Of a DNA stretch of 64,000 bases, positions 1 to 11,477 are shown piece by piece; position 1 is the first letter of the stretch; every line of letters starts with the position of its first letter. The notes beneath the pieces are model-generated. The model ran no database searches, had not been told where the DNA came from, and saw nothing but the letters and a program-made list of their open reading frames with translations. The translations under genes were made by a program, and so were the position numbers. The stretch spans positions 43,739,500 to 43,803,499 of the forward strand of contig CM047427.1 in the NCBI GenBank assembly GCA_026168455.1. Direction: 5' to 3'. This DNA is from Theocolax elegans (Eukaryota > Arthropoda > Insecta > Hymenoptera > Cerocephalidae).

Positions 1-443
1 TTAAATATTTTTCTTCAATTTACAAAAAGAAAAACATCTAATCAATTGTAAATTATAAAGAATACATTAAAAATATGTAAAACATCATGAAAACGGTAAG
101 CGGAGCAGTTATTGATCACCTTTTTGATAGAAGGAAGTAGTTATTGATCAAATGGGACCTAATTCTTGATCAATTGAAAAATAAGTAGTTTTGAAATTTT
201 ATTATTGTTATAAACGGTACAGAAGTTTTATTTAATTATATTGAATAACAAATACTTATTAAAATATAAATTACAATTAATATTTAACTTAATACAATAA
301 ATAGAAACATTTGTAATAACATATCACTTTCGCATTGCAAACATTAGATCATAATTAAATATTCTTTATTATCTTTGGGTCACATGCTTCTAACTTTATT
401 TTCTTCTTTCATTAACAATAGAAACATTTGGTTTTAAGTTTTA
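1..443. other. AT-rich end of a Tigger/pogo-like element
   Basis: No gene is visible. The stretch lies downstream of the last transposase exon, read on the minus strand. Between about 105 and 170 it holds three TGATCA-containing motifs, including GTAGTTATTGATCA and TTCTTGATCAATT. A closely similar arrangement (GTAGTTCCTGATCA then TTTTTGATCAATT) recurs at 4450-4487 in the same orientation, so I read both as the same end of two copies of one element family. The element boundary itself is not proven. Confidence 0.4.
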
Positions 444-3294
444 TTAACTTTGGCTCTTTTTATTTATTTTTTTCTCTTTAGCTTTAATCTTTAATGCTCT
501 CGCCTTTTTCTTTTCTTCGTCTTTTTCCTGTTTAATTTTGATTTTTTTTATTCTTTCATTTCTTTTGAACTCTTTTTCTTCGATTAGTTTTTTCTTATTA
601 TTCACAAGTTCTTGATGATAATTAATCCAATTTTCAGAAGTAGTTACAGCTGGCAATAAGACTTTCTTTTTACGTTTTCTCTCATCTTTTTTCTCTTCTG
701 GCCAAAATAAGCATTGCTTAAAAGACAATGGTATATTCTGTTTATCTAAAATAAATTGATAATTGTTAATTTAATTTACCTGCTATACGAATACGCATTT
801 TGTAAAATAAACAATATTTACCTTTACAATTTTTGTTTGTTATATCCTTGAAAGGCGATGTTTGTCTATTATCTTGTTGAGTCAAACATGGTGACTTTTC
901 TGAAATTTCATCAAGCGATTCTTCAACAATTTTAGTCGATATTTCCAAAGTTTCATTTTTTGAAGGTGATATTGTTTGATTCTTAGTCACTAATGATTCT
1001 ACATCAACAGCAGACGATACCCCTAATGAACTAAATTGACTTTGAATCGATGAATCATCTAATGCTGTTTGGTCAGTTCGTTCAGTTTTATCATCGGTAA
1101 AATTTAGTGTTTGTTCGATGCTACCATCTTCATGGACTACCCAACATGTACTACTGTCTATAGGTATTTCAATAGAAAAATCGGTAACTTGTTTATTGAT
1201 ACTTAAATCTAAAACTTCGTCACTTAAGATTAAATTATTATTATTAATTGGCAAAGAATTTTCAATATTCAGCACGCTACACTCTTGAACATCTAAAGTT
1301 TTGTCAATTTCCTAAGAAAAATTAATTAAATGAAACATAACATTAAGTATACCATCGCAAGAGTCGGAAAATATACTGTTATTACAAACATAAAATTATA
1401 AAATACAATTTAAAAAATTAAAAAATGATATACATAAATATATAATTAAAGTACCGTCACATTATCAGGATCTTGGTTAACGTTATGATGTAAATTTTCT
1501 GATCCATGTGACAAATCTAACCAAAGGTAAAAAAGGGCTTCGAGATTTGATGCTCCATTCCAGAAACGAGATGATGCAGCCTCTTTGAATAGCTTGAGAT
1601 TTTCTGATGTAATTCTTTGTTCGACCATATGCAGTGCAGTGTATGCAATCTCGTCATTTTCTGAACGTTCGACAACTTTAATCGGTTCTTTATTTTGTTG
1701 AATAAGTTTAGAATAATCAATTATATTTGGATTAAAAGGATGTAATCCTGTACACTTAAAACCGTTTTTCAAAATTTTCGCAGAGTCAAGCATGTCCAGT
1801 GCTTCTTTAAATAATGGAGCAAAATTACATTTGCTGACTGAGACCCCATAATTTTCCATCCTATATCGTAATACAACTTTACTCCAACTTACTTTTAATG
1901 GTCGAAAAAACGCTACATCCATAGGTTGAAGTAAATGGGTAGCGTTTGGGTAAAGAGAAATCAATTCGATTTGGTGATCTTTACAAAAATTACTTAAAGG
2001 TAGTGTTAAATGACTAGAATGACCATCAACAAACAATATAACAGGGAATGGAATTTCGTTGCTGACGCACCATGGGTAGAAAGTTCCTGTAAAATATAAT
2101 TTTATAAACACTAATTATAAATAAACAGATAATGCAAATGGATACATTTAATCATATTTAATATATTTCTAAGTCAATAAATCATTCAACTAAAATTCTA
2201 ATTGTAAGAAAAAATCATATTTAAAGATGCTATTGTTAAAAATTGTTTTTTTTTGTTCGAAGAGTAATTTAATTGAATTAAAAATTTATTGGTGAGAAGT
2301 TCAACGAACAAGTTAATTTTAAGAAATAAATGTTTTTGAAACATTTTCTAATAATAAATAAAGAAAATAAATGCTTAAAAAGCTTTTTTAGCTTCAAATA
2401 TATTTGTTCGAAGAGGTTTTTATCAGTCCATCATAAGTATCACATTTAAATATACATATTGTTAATTATTCTTTTTTGTACGAAGGGCAATTTCAGTGAA
2501 ATAAAAATTTATTGGTGACAAGTTCATCGAACAAGTTAATTTTAAGAAATAAATGTATTTGAAACATTTTCCAATAATAAACAAAGGAAATAAATAATTA
2601 AAAAGCTTTTTTGGCTTCAAATATATTTGTTCGAAGAGATTTTCATCAATTTATCACAAATAAAAATTTCTAAAATTTTAATAAATTAATATATACTCAG
2701 CTTACCTGTAATATACTCATAGAAAGTTTCTTTAGTCATCCAGCCTTTCTTACACCTACCTAAAGCCCAGCCTGCTGGTGCAGAAGCTGCTATAGATTTA
2801 GGTATCCTTTCATAAGGATAAAGAATCAGTGGTGGTGGTAACTGCCCTTCAGCGTTACCTGTGACTAATGCAGTAAGGCATTCTTTTTCGTCGCCAGTGA
2901 TTCTTGTGTATGCTACTTTTTGTTCCTTTGACACCAGTACTTTTTTAGGCTTAGGATTCAATAAAAATGACGATTCATCACAATTAAATATGCTTGAACC
3001 TGGCAGATCCCAAAGATTATTTTCAGTAAGGTATGCTTTGATTTCTTCAAACCAGATACGGATATTCTCCTCTGAAACTGCAGCTCGTCGACGAGATATA
3101 TTTTGAGCCATTTTTGTAGAAAGTTCTGCATGACGATTAAGAAATGCCTTATACCAATGCTTGGAGGGTCTGCCATTAGTAAATGGCACATTTTTTTCAA
3201 GTTTTTGTACCAGTTTTTGTACACTATCTAATAATTGATCTTTTGTAACACAAAATCCTGTTTTGCTCAAGTGCAGAATCCAGCGGTGGTGCAA
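444..3294 (-). CDS. Tigger/pogo-like DDE transposase, four exons, N-terminus missing
   Basis: Transposase of the pogo/Tigger group of the Tc1/mariner superfamily, whose products cut and rejoin element ends. Four minus-strand exons join through canonical sites: about 2706-3294, 1455-2086, 822-1311 and 444-745. The first exon has the end of a CENPB-type HTH region, then SRRRAAVSEENI and the first catalytic Asp in FNCDESSF. Exon two opens with FYPWCVSN and has the second Asp in LFVDGHSSH and the third in HLLQPMDVAFF. The last exon has the FWPEEK block and lysine/glutamate-rich coiled coil usual at the C-terminus of insect relatives. No in-frame stops interrupt the exons. The expected N-terminal psq/HTH exon is not found upstream, where tandem repeats sit instead, so this copy is probably dead or incomplete. 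Exon joins are inferred from splice consensus and family continuity. Confidence 0.83.
2240..2665. repeat. Tandem repeat in transposase intron (two units, period about 223 bp)
   Basis: Two diverged head-to-tail copies start near 2255 and 2478. Shared landmarks include AAATTTATTGGTGA, AACAAGTTAATTTTAAG and CTTCAAATATATTTGTTCGA. The array fills the intron between the first two recognisable transposase exons. Confidence 0.85.
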
Positions 3295-3469
3295 GTATTA
3301 TTTTATTATTTAAAAGAATAAAAAAGAAATGTCCATTTTATTAGTATTGCAGAAATTAATTTTGCACAAATTAATATCATTAGAATATTATTTATTTATT
3401 ACTGTAAAACATGTGAGGGCCAAAAATGAAAAATAATAGTGTAAGATACTTTTCATATAAAAAAATCTG

Positions 3470-3690
3470 TATTCAGATTGGTAGAAATTTTTGCATGGTT
3501 CAAAATACTTGTCGATTACAGTTTGATTTCAGTGCTTTCAATTGCAGAAACTTTTTACGAAGTTTAAGTAATATATATAAAAATGTTTATATAAAATATA
3601 AATTTATGGTACGATTCAAAATACTTGTCGATTTCAGTTTGATTTCAATTCTTTCAATTGCAGAAATTTTTTATACGAAATTTTCGTAAT
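3470..3690. repeat. Tandem repeat, two units of about 118 bp
   Basis: Two copies of a unit containing TTCAAAATACTTGTCGAT, CAGTTTGATTTCA and CTTTCAATTGCAGAAA occur head to tail. They occupy the place where the missing 5' exon of the Tigger-like transposase would be expected. Confidence 0.75.
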
Positions 3691-3779
3691 ATTTATAAAA
3701 ATGTTTCATTAAAATTCAAAGAAATAGATAAAATAAGGTAGTTAGAAATTAAAATTATTTATTTATCAGATAACAATGT

Positions 3780-4210
3780 CAGATTGAATTGCAGAATTTA
3801 TTTATCAGATAACAATTTTCAAAGTTTGATTAGAATAGCACAATACTTGCGGGTTTTGTGACACCTTCTTGGAAGGTGTTTTCGAATTGAATACTTTCAA
3901 TTGCAGAAAAATATTATGGAATATAAGTTAGATATAGAAAAGGTGTAATAAAAATATAAATAAGTAGAGAAAATATGGGAATTAGAATCAAAAATATTTT
4001 TATCTTATACTTTAAAAATCATCAGACAGATAACAATTTTATTTATCAGATAACAATTTTCAAAGTTTGATTAGAATAACACATATACTTGCGGGTTTTG
4101 ACACCTTTTTGAAAGGTGTTTTTGATTTGAGTACTTTCAATTGCAGAAAACTATTATGGAGTATAAATTACTTATAAAAAGGTGTAATTAAAATATAAAT
4201 AAGTATAAAA
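3780..4210. repeat. Tandem repeat, two units of about 240 bp
   Basis: The block CAGATAACAATTTTCAAAG ... TACTTGCGGGTTTTG ... GAAAGGTGTTTT ... CTTTCAATTGCAGAAAA occurs twice, near 3805 and 4047. It shares the CTTTCAATTGCAGAAA submotif with the 3470-3690 array, so both arrays probably expanded from related sequence. Confidence 0.8.
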
Positions 4211-4254
4211 ATAGAATTATCTTAAAAGTGCAATAATTAATATATTTAATTGTT

Positions 4255-4441
4255 TGTAATAGAATTATCTTAAACATGCAATAATTAATATATTTAATTT
4301 TTAACCCATTGTATATATCATATGGATATTTGGAAAAATGTATGTTATACTTGATTAATATTTATTTCATCTTCAAACAATTTTGCATCTGTATTTAAAG
4401 CATTACATTGAATTTTAGATCCGTTATTATTATTGAGTACC
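4255..4441 (+). repeat. Dispersed repeat, copy 1 (second copy at 35456-35643)
   Basis: A stretch of about 185 bp, from AATAGAATTATCTTAAA to TTATTATTATTGAGTAC, is closely matched at 35456-35643 in the same orientation. Shared segments include TTAATATTTATTT and TTTAAAGCATTACATTGA. No coding potential is seen. The copy ends next to the TGATCA-bearing end motif, so it may be part of the Tigger-like element's 5' end. Confidence 0.8.
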
Positions 4442-4646
4442 GTGGAGGACGTAGTTCCTGATCAGACCCCTATTTTTGATCAATTTCTCTTTTATTTTAT
4501 TTTAATAAACAAGAAATATAAAAAATCGTTATCAAAAAATTACTGAATAATTAGTAATCATTGATTAATATATTTAATTTAAATACCTACTTATTTCATA
4601 CACTTATTGTTCGTTTCAAACTTCTTTTAAAATAAAAATTCATTAA

Positions 4647-5303
4647 TTAATTTACATCTTTAGTCATTTCTGTATTAGTTTTATAAATTTCTCTTTTGCG
4701 CAATGCTTCTTTTTCTCGTTTATTATTTAATTCATCAGAATTCATTTTTTTCATGTTTTCTATATTTCGTAGTTTTCTTTTTAGTTTATTCTCTTCTATT
4801 TTGCAATTATCAATATTTTTACTTTTCATGTAAACTTCTCTTACATATAAATTTCTCTTTTGCGCAGTGCTTCTTTTTCTCGAATTTTTTAAATTTCATC
4901 ACTATTCATGTTTTGTAATTTTAGCATTTTTTGTTGTTTTCTTTTTATTTGCTTTTCTTTAAGTTTATTATATTGTTCACTTTTAATCTTCCAGTAAGTT
5001 TCTTTTCTACGTTGTCTTTCTTTAGTTTTTTTCATTAATTTTTCATCGTCTTTTATTTGAATTTTTTTCAATATATTATCTTTTGTTTTAAATTTTTTTT
5101 CAACAATCGATTTATAATTTTTTATTTTCAATTTTAAGAATTTCTTCATTTTTATTTAATAAATATACGTCATTTAAACGAGTCTTTTCTAAAATTAAAG
5201 AGATATCAGTATCTTCAGATGAACTGTAATAAGGCATTTCATTGTCTATTTCCATTGATACAGAATCTACATGATAATTTTTTTGTTTATTATATGAATT
5301 CAT
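4647..5303 (-). pseudogene. Lysine/glutamate-rich coiled-coil relic, possible tail of a second Tigger-like copy
   Basis: Three overlapping minus-strand frames (about 5112-5303, 4889-5149 and 4647-4829) read as one broken protein. An acidic, serine-rich N-part is followed by a long K/E/R-rich, probably coiled-coil C-part. There is no catalytic motif. Composition and placement, just inside the TGATCA-bearing motif at 4450-4487, parallel the C-terminal exon at 444-745, which lies just inside the matching motif at 105-170. I infer a second, truncated copy of a related element in the same orientation. Low-complexity lysine-rich sequence gives weak homology evidence, so an unrelated protein is possible. 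Confidence 0.4.
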
Positions 5304-5309
5304 TAGTCT

Positions 5310-6335
5310 ATATTATTCTAGCAGAACGTTAAACACATATATACTCAATACACATAAAATTACTTGTCACTCTGATAGCTGATAGTAAATAGATTACAAG
5401 TCATCCATAATTCTTACAATTCAGCGACTTCATATAATAGACATTTAACTAGACGCTTATGCAGAAATCTTTGACATCAATTTTGTTTACGCCAAACTTT
5501 TATTACTTTTTATAGCTGCAATTATTAATTATATTTTAAACAAATATTGATAATAAATTAAGAATCTGAATGTTAATAGAATTAGTTTCATAATAGTTAA
5601 TATAATTAATTATTTTAGATTTGCCGACAATTGGAAAATACAAACTTTCGGCAAATAAAAAATATAATATACAAAAGTTTTATTTTATATTTTTTTAAAT
5701 GTAAAACTCTATTTTACTTTTAGATATAATATTAGTTAATTAAAATTGTTAAATTTTTAAAAGTTATTAATTAAAGTACATTAAAGTTAAAAGTTAAAGT
5801 GCATTTTTTCAATATTAAGTAAAAATGAATATACAAAATATATAAATAATTGAACTTTTTAGAATCATAAACTAAGTAATTATAAACATCTATTTTATGA
5901 ATTCATTCAATATAATTAAAAGAGTTAAAAATGCGGACATTAGGCAATTTCAATTGCACCGCAAAATTGCACTTTGTACAAATTCATTTATTTCTTAATT
6001 TAAGTTATTTTGCTATATTGCTAATCGTTTTTGAAATGCAAGCAATTAATGAGAATGTTCATTTATAGCAATTTGAAATTATTTTAAATTACTAACAAAT
6101 TGTTCAAAATTTTTTTTATACAACTTTTTTACTTACTATATTTAATTTATGTAAATGTATATATCAAAATATTCGAAGTAATGAAAAGTTAATATATAAC
6201 GTATACCAGCTGTTAGTCTCTCTCGTGCTTGTTCGAAAATTATCGGAATTAGTAAAATATTATGTCTATAATTATGTAAACTAAAGGAATTTTTTCTATT
6301 TTTACACATCTAAAAAAAACATAATTATAATGCAC
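5310..6335. other. AT-rich sequence without recognisable gene
   Basis: About 1 kb, very AT-rich. No ORF, splice-bounded exon or repeat unit that I can support on either strand. Confidence 0.6.
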
Positions 6336-6373
6336 CCGAGCGAGCGTTAGAGAGCGAGGTATTTGTTGCTAGT
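6336..6373 (+). mobile_element. Helitron-like 3' terminus
   Basis: A short GC-rich motif built on GAGCGAGCG and GAGAGCGAGG is followed by a T-rich spacer and CTAGT, matching the hairpin-plus-CTRR(T) layout of Helitron 3' ends. A similar arrangement occurs at 25873-25914. No Helitron coding sequence adjoins it here. It abuts the 5' truncation point of the following PLE. Confidence 0.45.
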
Positions 6374-6944
6374 ATAAATAAAGCAAAGGATTATCTAATT
6401 AAAAATAATTATCCGCATGAATTTATAGATACATATATAAAAAAACGTCTCGCTAATTGAAATAATAAACCAAATAATCAAAATAGTAATGTAAGTACTA
6501 AATATAAACAAGTCCTCACTTTACCTTATTCGAAAGGTCTTTACGAGAAAATGTCTGCTAATTTAAAAAAAACACGGAATAAAAACTGTACCATGTGTAG
6601 AAAATAAATTAAATAATATTATAATTAAAGGGAAAGACAGATCTGATAGAAATACGCAAAATAATGTGGTATACAAACTCAACTGCATAGACTGTGACGC
6701 ATCTTACGTAGGACAAACAAAGAGACAAATAAAAACGCGATTTAATGAACATAAAGGAAGTAAAAATTCTGTTGTTTTTCAACACGAATTTGACTGGAAA
6801 AACTTCAAAATTTTAGATAAAGAAGCAAATTATGGAAAACGAATTGCATTTGAAATGGTTCAAATTAATTTACAAAAAAATTCTATCAACAAACATGAAG
6901 ACTCCATTAAATTAAATAGACAGTATTCGCACATTATATCTTAA
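6374..6944 (+). pseudogene. Penelope-like element, 5'-truncated, GIY-YIG endonuclease domain
   Basis: C-terminal part of a PLE polyprotein. The family pairs a reverse transcriptase with a GIY-YIG nuclease that nicks target DNA. From 6374 broken frames give PLE-like sequence (YLIKNNYPHEFIDTYIKKR, then LTLPYSKGLYEKM) with stops and a frameshift near 6590-6605. From about 6663 the frame is clean: VVYKLNCIDCDASYVGQT is the Cys-rich lead-in and GIY-YIG core, and the frame ends in a stop at 6944. The reverse transcriptase is absent, as usual for 5'-truncated retroelement copies. The same C-terminal layout occurs in the fuller PLE at 31615-33710, though sequence differs, so these are different PLE families or subfamilies. 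Confidence 0.82.
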
Positions 6945-7440
6945 ATAAAAATGCGCTAAATTAAACGATTATATTTGTATACAAAGCTTATCCGTCATAA
7001 TAGAAAAAAATGTAAACATTGATTACTCGATTCATTACTATATAAGCGGTCGCAAATTCGTATACTTTACTTATATTGCCGAAATCTTTGTCGTATATAC
7101 ATCTCTGTTAACGTTTCCTTTGTGTATAATGAGGAAAAAGGAACGAAAATTTAAATTGACTTACGACTGGATATTTATACACAAATCGCGAAATTATATT
7201 AGAAGGTAACCTATTATTTTTCTTTCACTTATTGATTATTTTGTATTATCCGAGATATATTTTAATCTTTTTGTGAATAATAAATTTTACAGTCTGAAGA
7301 GGGTGGCATTGTCCACCGAAACGTTACGTTACAAAAGGAAATAAATGTGTTAAATTTTTACTCATCCTTTCCTTTTTCACACTTGACCCGGGAAGATCGA
7401 CAAATTTTCAATCAATCTAATGGAATAAACCACCGAGTGA
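6945..7440 (+). mobile_element. PLE 3' untranslated region and end
   Basis: Non-coding tail of the truncated PLE. It contains a hammerhead-like fold (7294-7325), the end motif GGGAAGATCGACAAATTTT near 7389-7407, and a tail containing CGAGTGATAAAA. The palindromic element at 10805-11463 carries the same landmarks (TCGGGAAAATCGATAAAATTT, then GCGAGTGATA), so both belong to one PLE family. Confidence 0.65.
7294..7325 (+). ncRNA. Hammerhead-like core (partial)
   Basis: CTGAAGA, a GGTGG/CCACC stem with a short loop, then GAAAC. This is the CUGANGA - stem II - GAAA order of a hammerhead ribozyme, and position 7 of the core tolerates substitution. I could not find a convincing nearby stem I or stem III partner, so only half of the fold is supported. 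The minus strand at about 10890-10925 has a further decayed version. Confidence 0.4.
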
Positions 7441-7540
7441 TAAAATCAAATCAACAACATTAATAAATTTTTCATATTAAATTTTTGTTAAATTTTCTTC
7501 AATTTCTTATTATCTTCATAACTTTGCTTCAAGTTAAGCA

Positions 7541-7793
7541 ATTTAAGCTTCTTTTTTTCAAACCATATTTACTTGTACTCAACTTTCTTCTGGTTTTTAG
7601 ATTGAGTGCCTATCTTTATTCGTTTCCGAGTTATAAGCGATCGAATTGGAAGTAATTTTTACTGCTATTATTATTAGATGTCGAATAACTTCCGTAAAAG
7701 TGGCCATTGGCAAGAGATAACTAAGCTTTTTTCATATTATAAAAGACATACCTAAGTTAGGATGAGATCCGCTTCCCGAATGTCATATACTCC
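7541..7793 (-). repeat. Truncated foldback MITE (subfamily B)
   Basis: Matches, in inverse orientation, the partial copy at 45856-46150. Shared pieces include TTCGTTTCCGAGTTATAA, ATGTCGAATAACTT, GTGGCCATTGGCAAG and the ACCTAAGTTAGGATGAGATCCG end. It abuts the broken end of the Gypsy pol reading frame at 7794. Confidence 0.65.
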
Positions 7794-8903
7794 CTATGTC
7801 AGTATCGCTCCGATTGTGTCATCCGAGGCGTCCGTGGTTACTATGAACGGTTGAGTGATGTCGCGAGCGGTTAAAATTGACTCATTGCAGAGCGCTTCCT
7901 TTAGAGTATCGAATTTCGTTTTTTGTTCCTTTTCCCATCGGAATGGCTCGTCCTTTCGTACTAATTTCGATAGTGGCTGTGCTTTTTTTGTGAAATTTTT
8001 CACGAACCGTCTGTAATATCCTACGAATCCTAGGAACTGTTTCGCCTTCTTTGGGTTGGTATGTGCCGGATAATTGCAAACGGCTGTTAGTTTCTTGAGA
8101 TCTGTTCGTATAGTACCGCTACCCACGATGTGATCGTTAGATTCGCTTCTACGATTCTTTTTAGTACTCTTCGCAGGCGTTTCCCATGTTCTGACAGTGT
8201 TTACGCGTATATCATCAGGTAGTCTAGGTATATTTAAACTTCGCAACCTTGAAGTCCAGCCATTGCGTGGGACATCGGTCTCGCGAACGTAGCTGATGCG
8301 TCTTGTAGTCCTATGACTATTCTTTTTTACTGTAAGTGCTGTTGGGCGTAATTTCCACGTGGAGCAGAAAATGCGGTGTATTTTGCTGTCTCAGGATGCA
8401 TTCTGACCTGATATTACCCGCTTTTGAAGTCCATAACCGTGATGAAATTAGCTGATGCCAGGCTCTCTAGGATGTCGCTGGTGAACGGCAATGGGTGGCA
8501 ACTCCCGATTGTTGCTTCGTTGAGTTGCCTAAAGTCTGTTACTAAGCGCCATTTCTTTTTTCCTGCTGTGTCTGGTTTTTTAGGGACTATCCACATCGGC
8601 GACGAATAGTCTGCTGTGAATGGTTCGACTATATCTTGATCAATGTGCTTCTGTACTTCTTTCTCCGTTTGTTCTGTCAATGCTGGCGGGTATCTGTACC
8701 TTTTAGCTTTTATTGGTATTTCTGAGGCCAGTTTTATTTTGTGTATCAGAAGATGAGTGGCGGAAAGAGATTCCCCATCGAATGCGAATGCACCTGCGAA
8801 TACGCTTACAATTTCGTTTATGTGGTTCACTTCTTCTTTATTCGCTTAGTTTAAATCGGCTAACTTTAAAATCGCCTTCACGCGTTCGTCCCTTCGGGCG
8901 GTA
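7794..8903 (-). pseudogene. Ty3/Gypsy pol relic: reverse transcriptase and start of RNase H
   Basis: Downstream half of the Gypsy element whose upstream half lies at 15404-18006. Read on the minus strand it shows the RT entry block (PMWIVPKKP, WRLVTDFRQLN, VMDFKSG), a decayed palm where the polymerase box reads YLDY instead of YxDD, then LGFVGYYRRFVKNF and the RNase H start VTTDASDDTIGAIL. Stops interrupt the frame near 8870, 8400, 8320 and 8240. The frame ends inside RNase H at a MITE, so integrase and the 3' LTR are missing. The catalytic-residue loss and many stops show a dead copy. Confidence 0.88.
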
Positions 8904-10181
8904 TAGTCCAGTCAAATTAGCTGAAAAAACAGTGAAATATGAAGTTAAATGTGAACAGCAATTTGATGGTCGGATTCGATAGTCCATAGGCACAGTATGA
9001 AGCCCTCCTTTTTTTGTCACTAGTTCCTATCTTATTTCATTGTTTAAACAACGTCCAAAGTTGCAGAAAACCAGTTTTTTGCTAATAAAACTGAAACGGT
9101 GAGTCATAAGTAAATAAAAAAAATATGATGTTATTAAGCTCGAAAATACCTACAAGACTAGATGTTAATTGCGAAAAATCGTTAATTAATTAATGAGAAA
9201 AAAAATAAAAACCACTAAAAATGGCCTTTTTTAATTTAGCCAATAATTTTGCGATAAATTATTCTATATCTGTAAAATTATTGGAAAATGTTGGTTTGAG
9301 TTTGCATAATATCTGTGCGAAAGTTGAGCTCTGTATCTCTAATAGTTAATGAAAAAATTAATTGTTAATTAAAAAAGTACTTCTCTTTGATGGGCCATAA
9401 CTTTTTTTTTAGTCAACTTAGAACAAATTAGCAAAGCGGTTTTTAAAGTACAAGAGTTATATTTTCACGTACATTTCATTAAAAATCAATTTTGCAATAA
9501 TAAAGTATTAAAAAATCGATTACAAAAAAGTGCTTTTTTTTTTTTTGCTAAACATTGGAATTTTCCCCGTCAATTTGACATGAAAATTCCTTTTACATGT
9601 TCGATTAACTGCTATTTTTATACAAATTTTAAGCTATAAACAAAGTCGCTAAGTTAGTTTGGAACGAAGATAATTTTTTTTTTTCAAAAATTCACTGCGC
9701 CTTTAGTTATAAATATTAAGAGACAAATTTGACGCCATTGTATAGCTTAAGACTTAAACTTTTATTCGATGAAGGTTATTTAACGATATGCTACGTATTT
9801 TTATTGTACATGAAGCTCGCGCAACCGCTTTAGTGCGCCTCGGCATGAGAGAGCGGTGGTGGGGGGAACGCCGCGGAGACCAGACTACCTTCGCGTTCTA
9901 GCGCACCGACTCCTTCAAACGGCCGACGCGCCGAAAAATGAACGTAACTCCGGTTCTAATTGGCCGATTTAAGTGATTCGAAAATTTATTTGGGGTAGCT
10001 TTACAAAATATTAACATTGATTCAATTCATATCCCCGTATTTCGTTTCTTTCATTTTTTATAACACGTTATCTATAAGCGTATTTTTTTATGACCAATTT
10101 CATTTGAACTTTTACAAGATACACATAAAAATGTACTAAAATTTTAATTTAAATTATATTTCTGTTAATGTTAAAGATAAT
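8904..10181 (+). repeat. Left terminal inverted repeat of the Academ-like element
   Basis: Inverted match to 14164-15400. The only large difference seen lies about 20-40 bp from the tip, where the left arm has a longer spacer after TAGTCCAGTCAAATTAGC. A GC-rich block with CGGCCGACGCGCCGAAAAATG (near 9920) is retained in both arms. The repeat holds no gene. Frames crossing it are shadows. Confidence 0.9.
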
Positions 10182-10804
10182 ATTACTGTAATGAAATTAA
10201 ATTTTAAACTAATTATTTTTCATTAATGATTTTTAAAATCAACTATAAGTATGTATTATTTTAAACTTTTACACTCATTAATATAAATGAAAAACAATTA
10301 GAAGGGAATTACCAGCTTAAGGTTCATCAGGTAGAGGGATTAAAATATTAGTTTAGTCGACTAAAATGACTAGACAGTTACAGTTCGAGCAGGTAAAATT
10401 TGGGCGTTCCCAGCTGCCCCTTTGAAGAAAAGAGACTATAACGTACTGTACATTTGAGTATAGTAAGTCTCGAAGAGGACCGTTACATCCACATCCGAAA
10501 TCCTAACCGTCTCAGTTCTGCTGTGGAAACGACGCCGTGAATACATACAGAGTAATATTTGCACAAAGCAATTCATTCAAAGCATTTCACGAAGAAAAAA
10601 GTGTTTCTTGTGTTTGGAATTTTGTGTTGTTTGATTAACAATTTTGGTGAGTCGAATTATTATTTATGACAATAATTATTTGTTTTGTAAACGAATATTT
10701 TGTAAATAATATAAAAAATATTTTTTTAATTAATGTCAGTAATGACGCAAAAGTCATATTGTTTGATTTTTTAAATTTTATTTCGATAACACTATGGCTG
10801 CAAT

Positions 10805-11463
10805 AAAGGTGAAATTTTATCGATCTTCCCGAGTGAAATTGGAGTTGGAGAGGAAAAAGAAAAAATTTTTAATAATTTTTTCTTTTGGTAACGTTTTGGT
10901 GGTCAATGCCACCCTCTTCACACTGCACAAAAAATTTTTATTTTTAAGTAAATTATTACATCTCGGATAAAAATGAATAAAATAAAATAAATATATCGTG
11001 AATAATACCTTCTGGTATAAAAAATTACGCTGTGTATAGAATAATATTTCGCCGCAAGTCGATTTAAATTTTCGCTTCTTATTCCTCATTGTAAGCGAGG
11101 AAACGTCAAAACAAATGTACACGACGAAAATTTCTGCTATAAATGACAACATATACAATTCGCGCTTATAGAAAGCGCGAATGTATATGTTGTCATTTAT
11201 AGCAGAAATTTTCGTCGTGTACATTTGTTTTGACGTTTCCTCGCTTACAATGAGGAAGCGAAAATTTAAATCGACTTGCGGCGAAATATTAGTGTATACA
11301 CAGCGTAATTTTTGATACTAGAAGGTAATATTCACGATATATTTATTTTATTTTATTCATTTTTATCCGAGATGTACTTTTATCCAATTTGACTCGGGAA
11401 AATCGATAAAATTTCACCTTTATTATAAACTAGCGAGTGATACACACAAATTAAAAAACATGA
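10805..11463. mobile_element. Palindromic PLE-derived element (659 bp)
   Basis: Inverted copies of PLE 3'-end sequence meet near 11165 and form a foldback. The outer ends read GTGAAATTTTATCGATCTTC and its inverse, the same end family as the PLE at 7389-7407. It is flanked by the 14-bp direct repeat ACTATGGCTGCAAT (10791-10804 and 11464-11477). The right side has an extra tail of about 40 bp (GCGAGTGATACACACA). It sits in the intron of the Academ-like gene, so it is the youngest layer of a three-level nest. It has no coding capacity. Confidence 0.85.
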
Positions 11464-11477
11464 ACTATGGCTGCAAT

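Noticed and set aside
10817..11224. 135-codon minus-strand ORF
   Set aside because: It crosses the centre of the palindromic PLE-derived element and has no PLE protein similarity.
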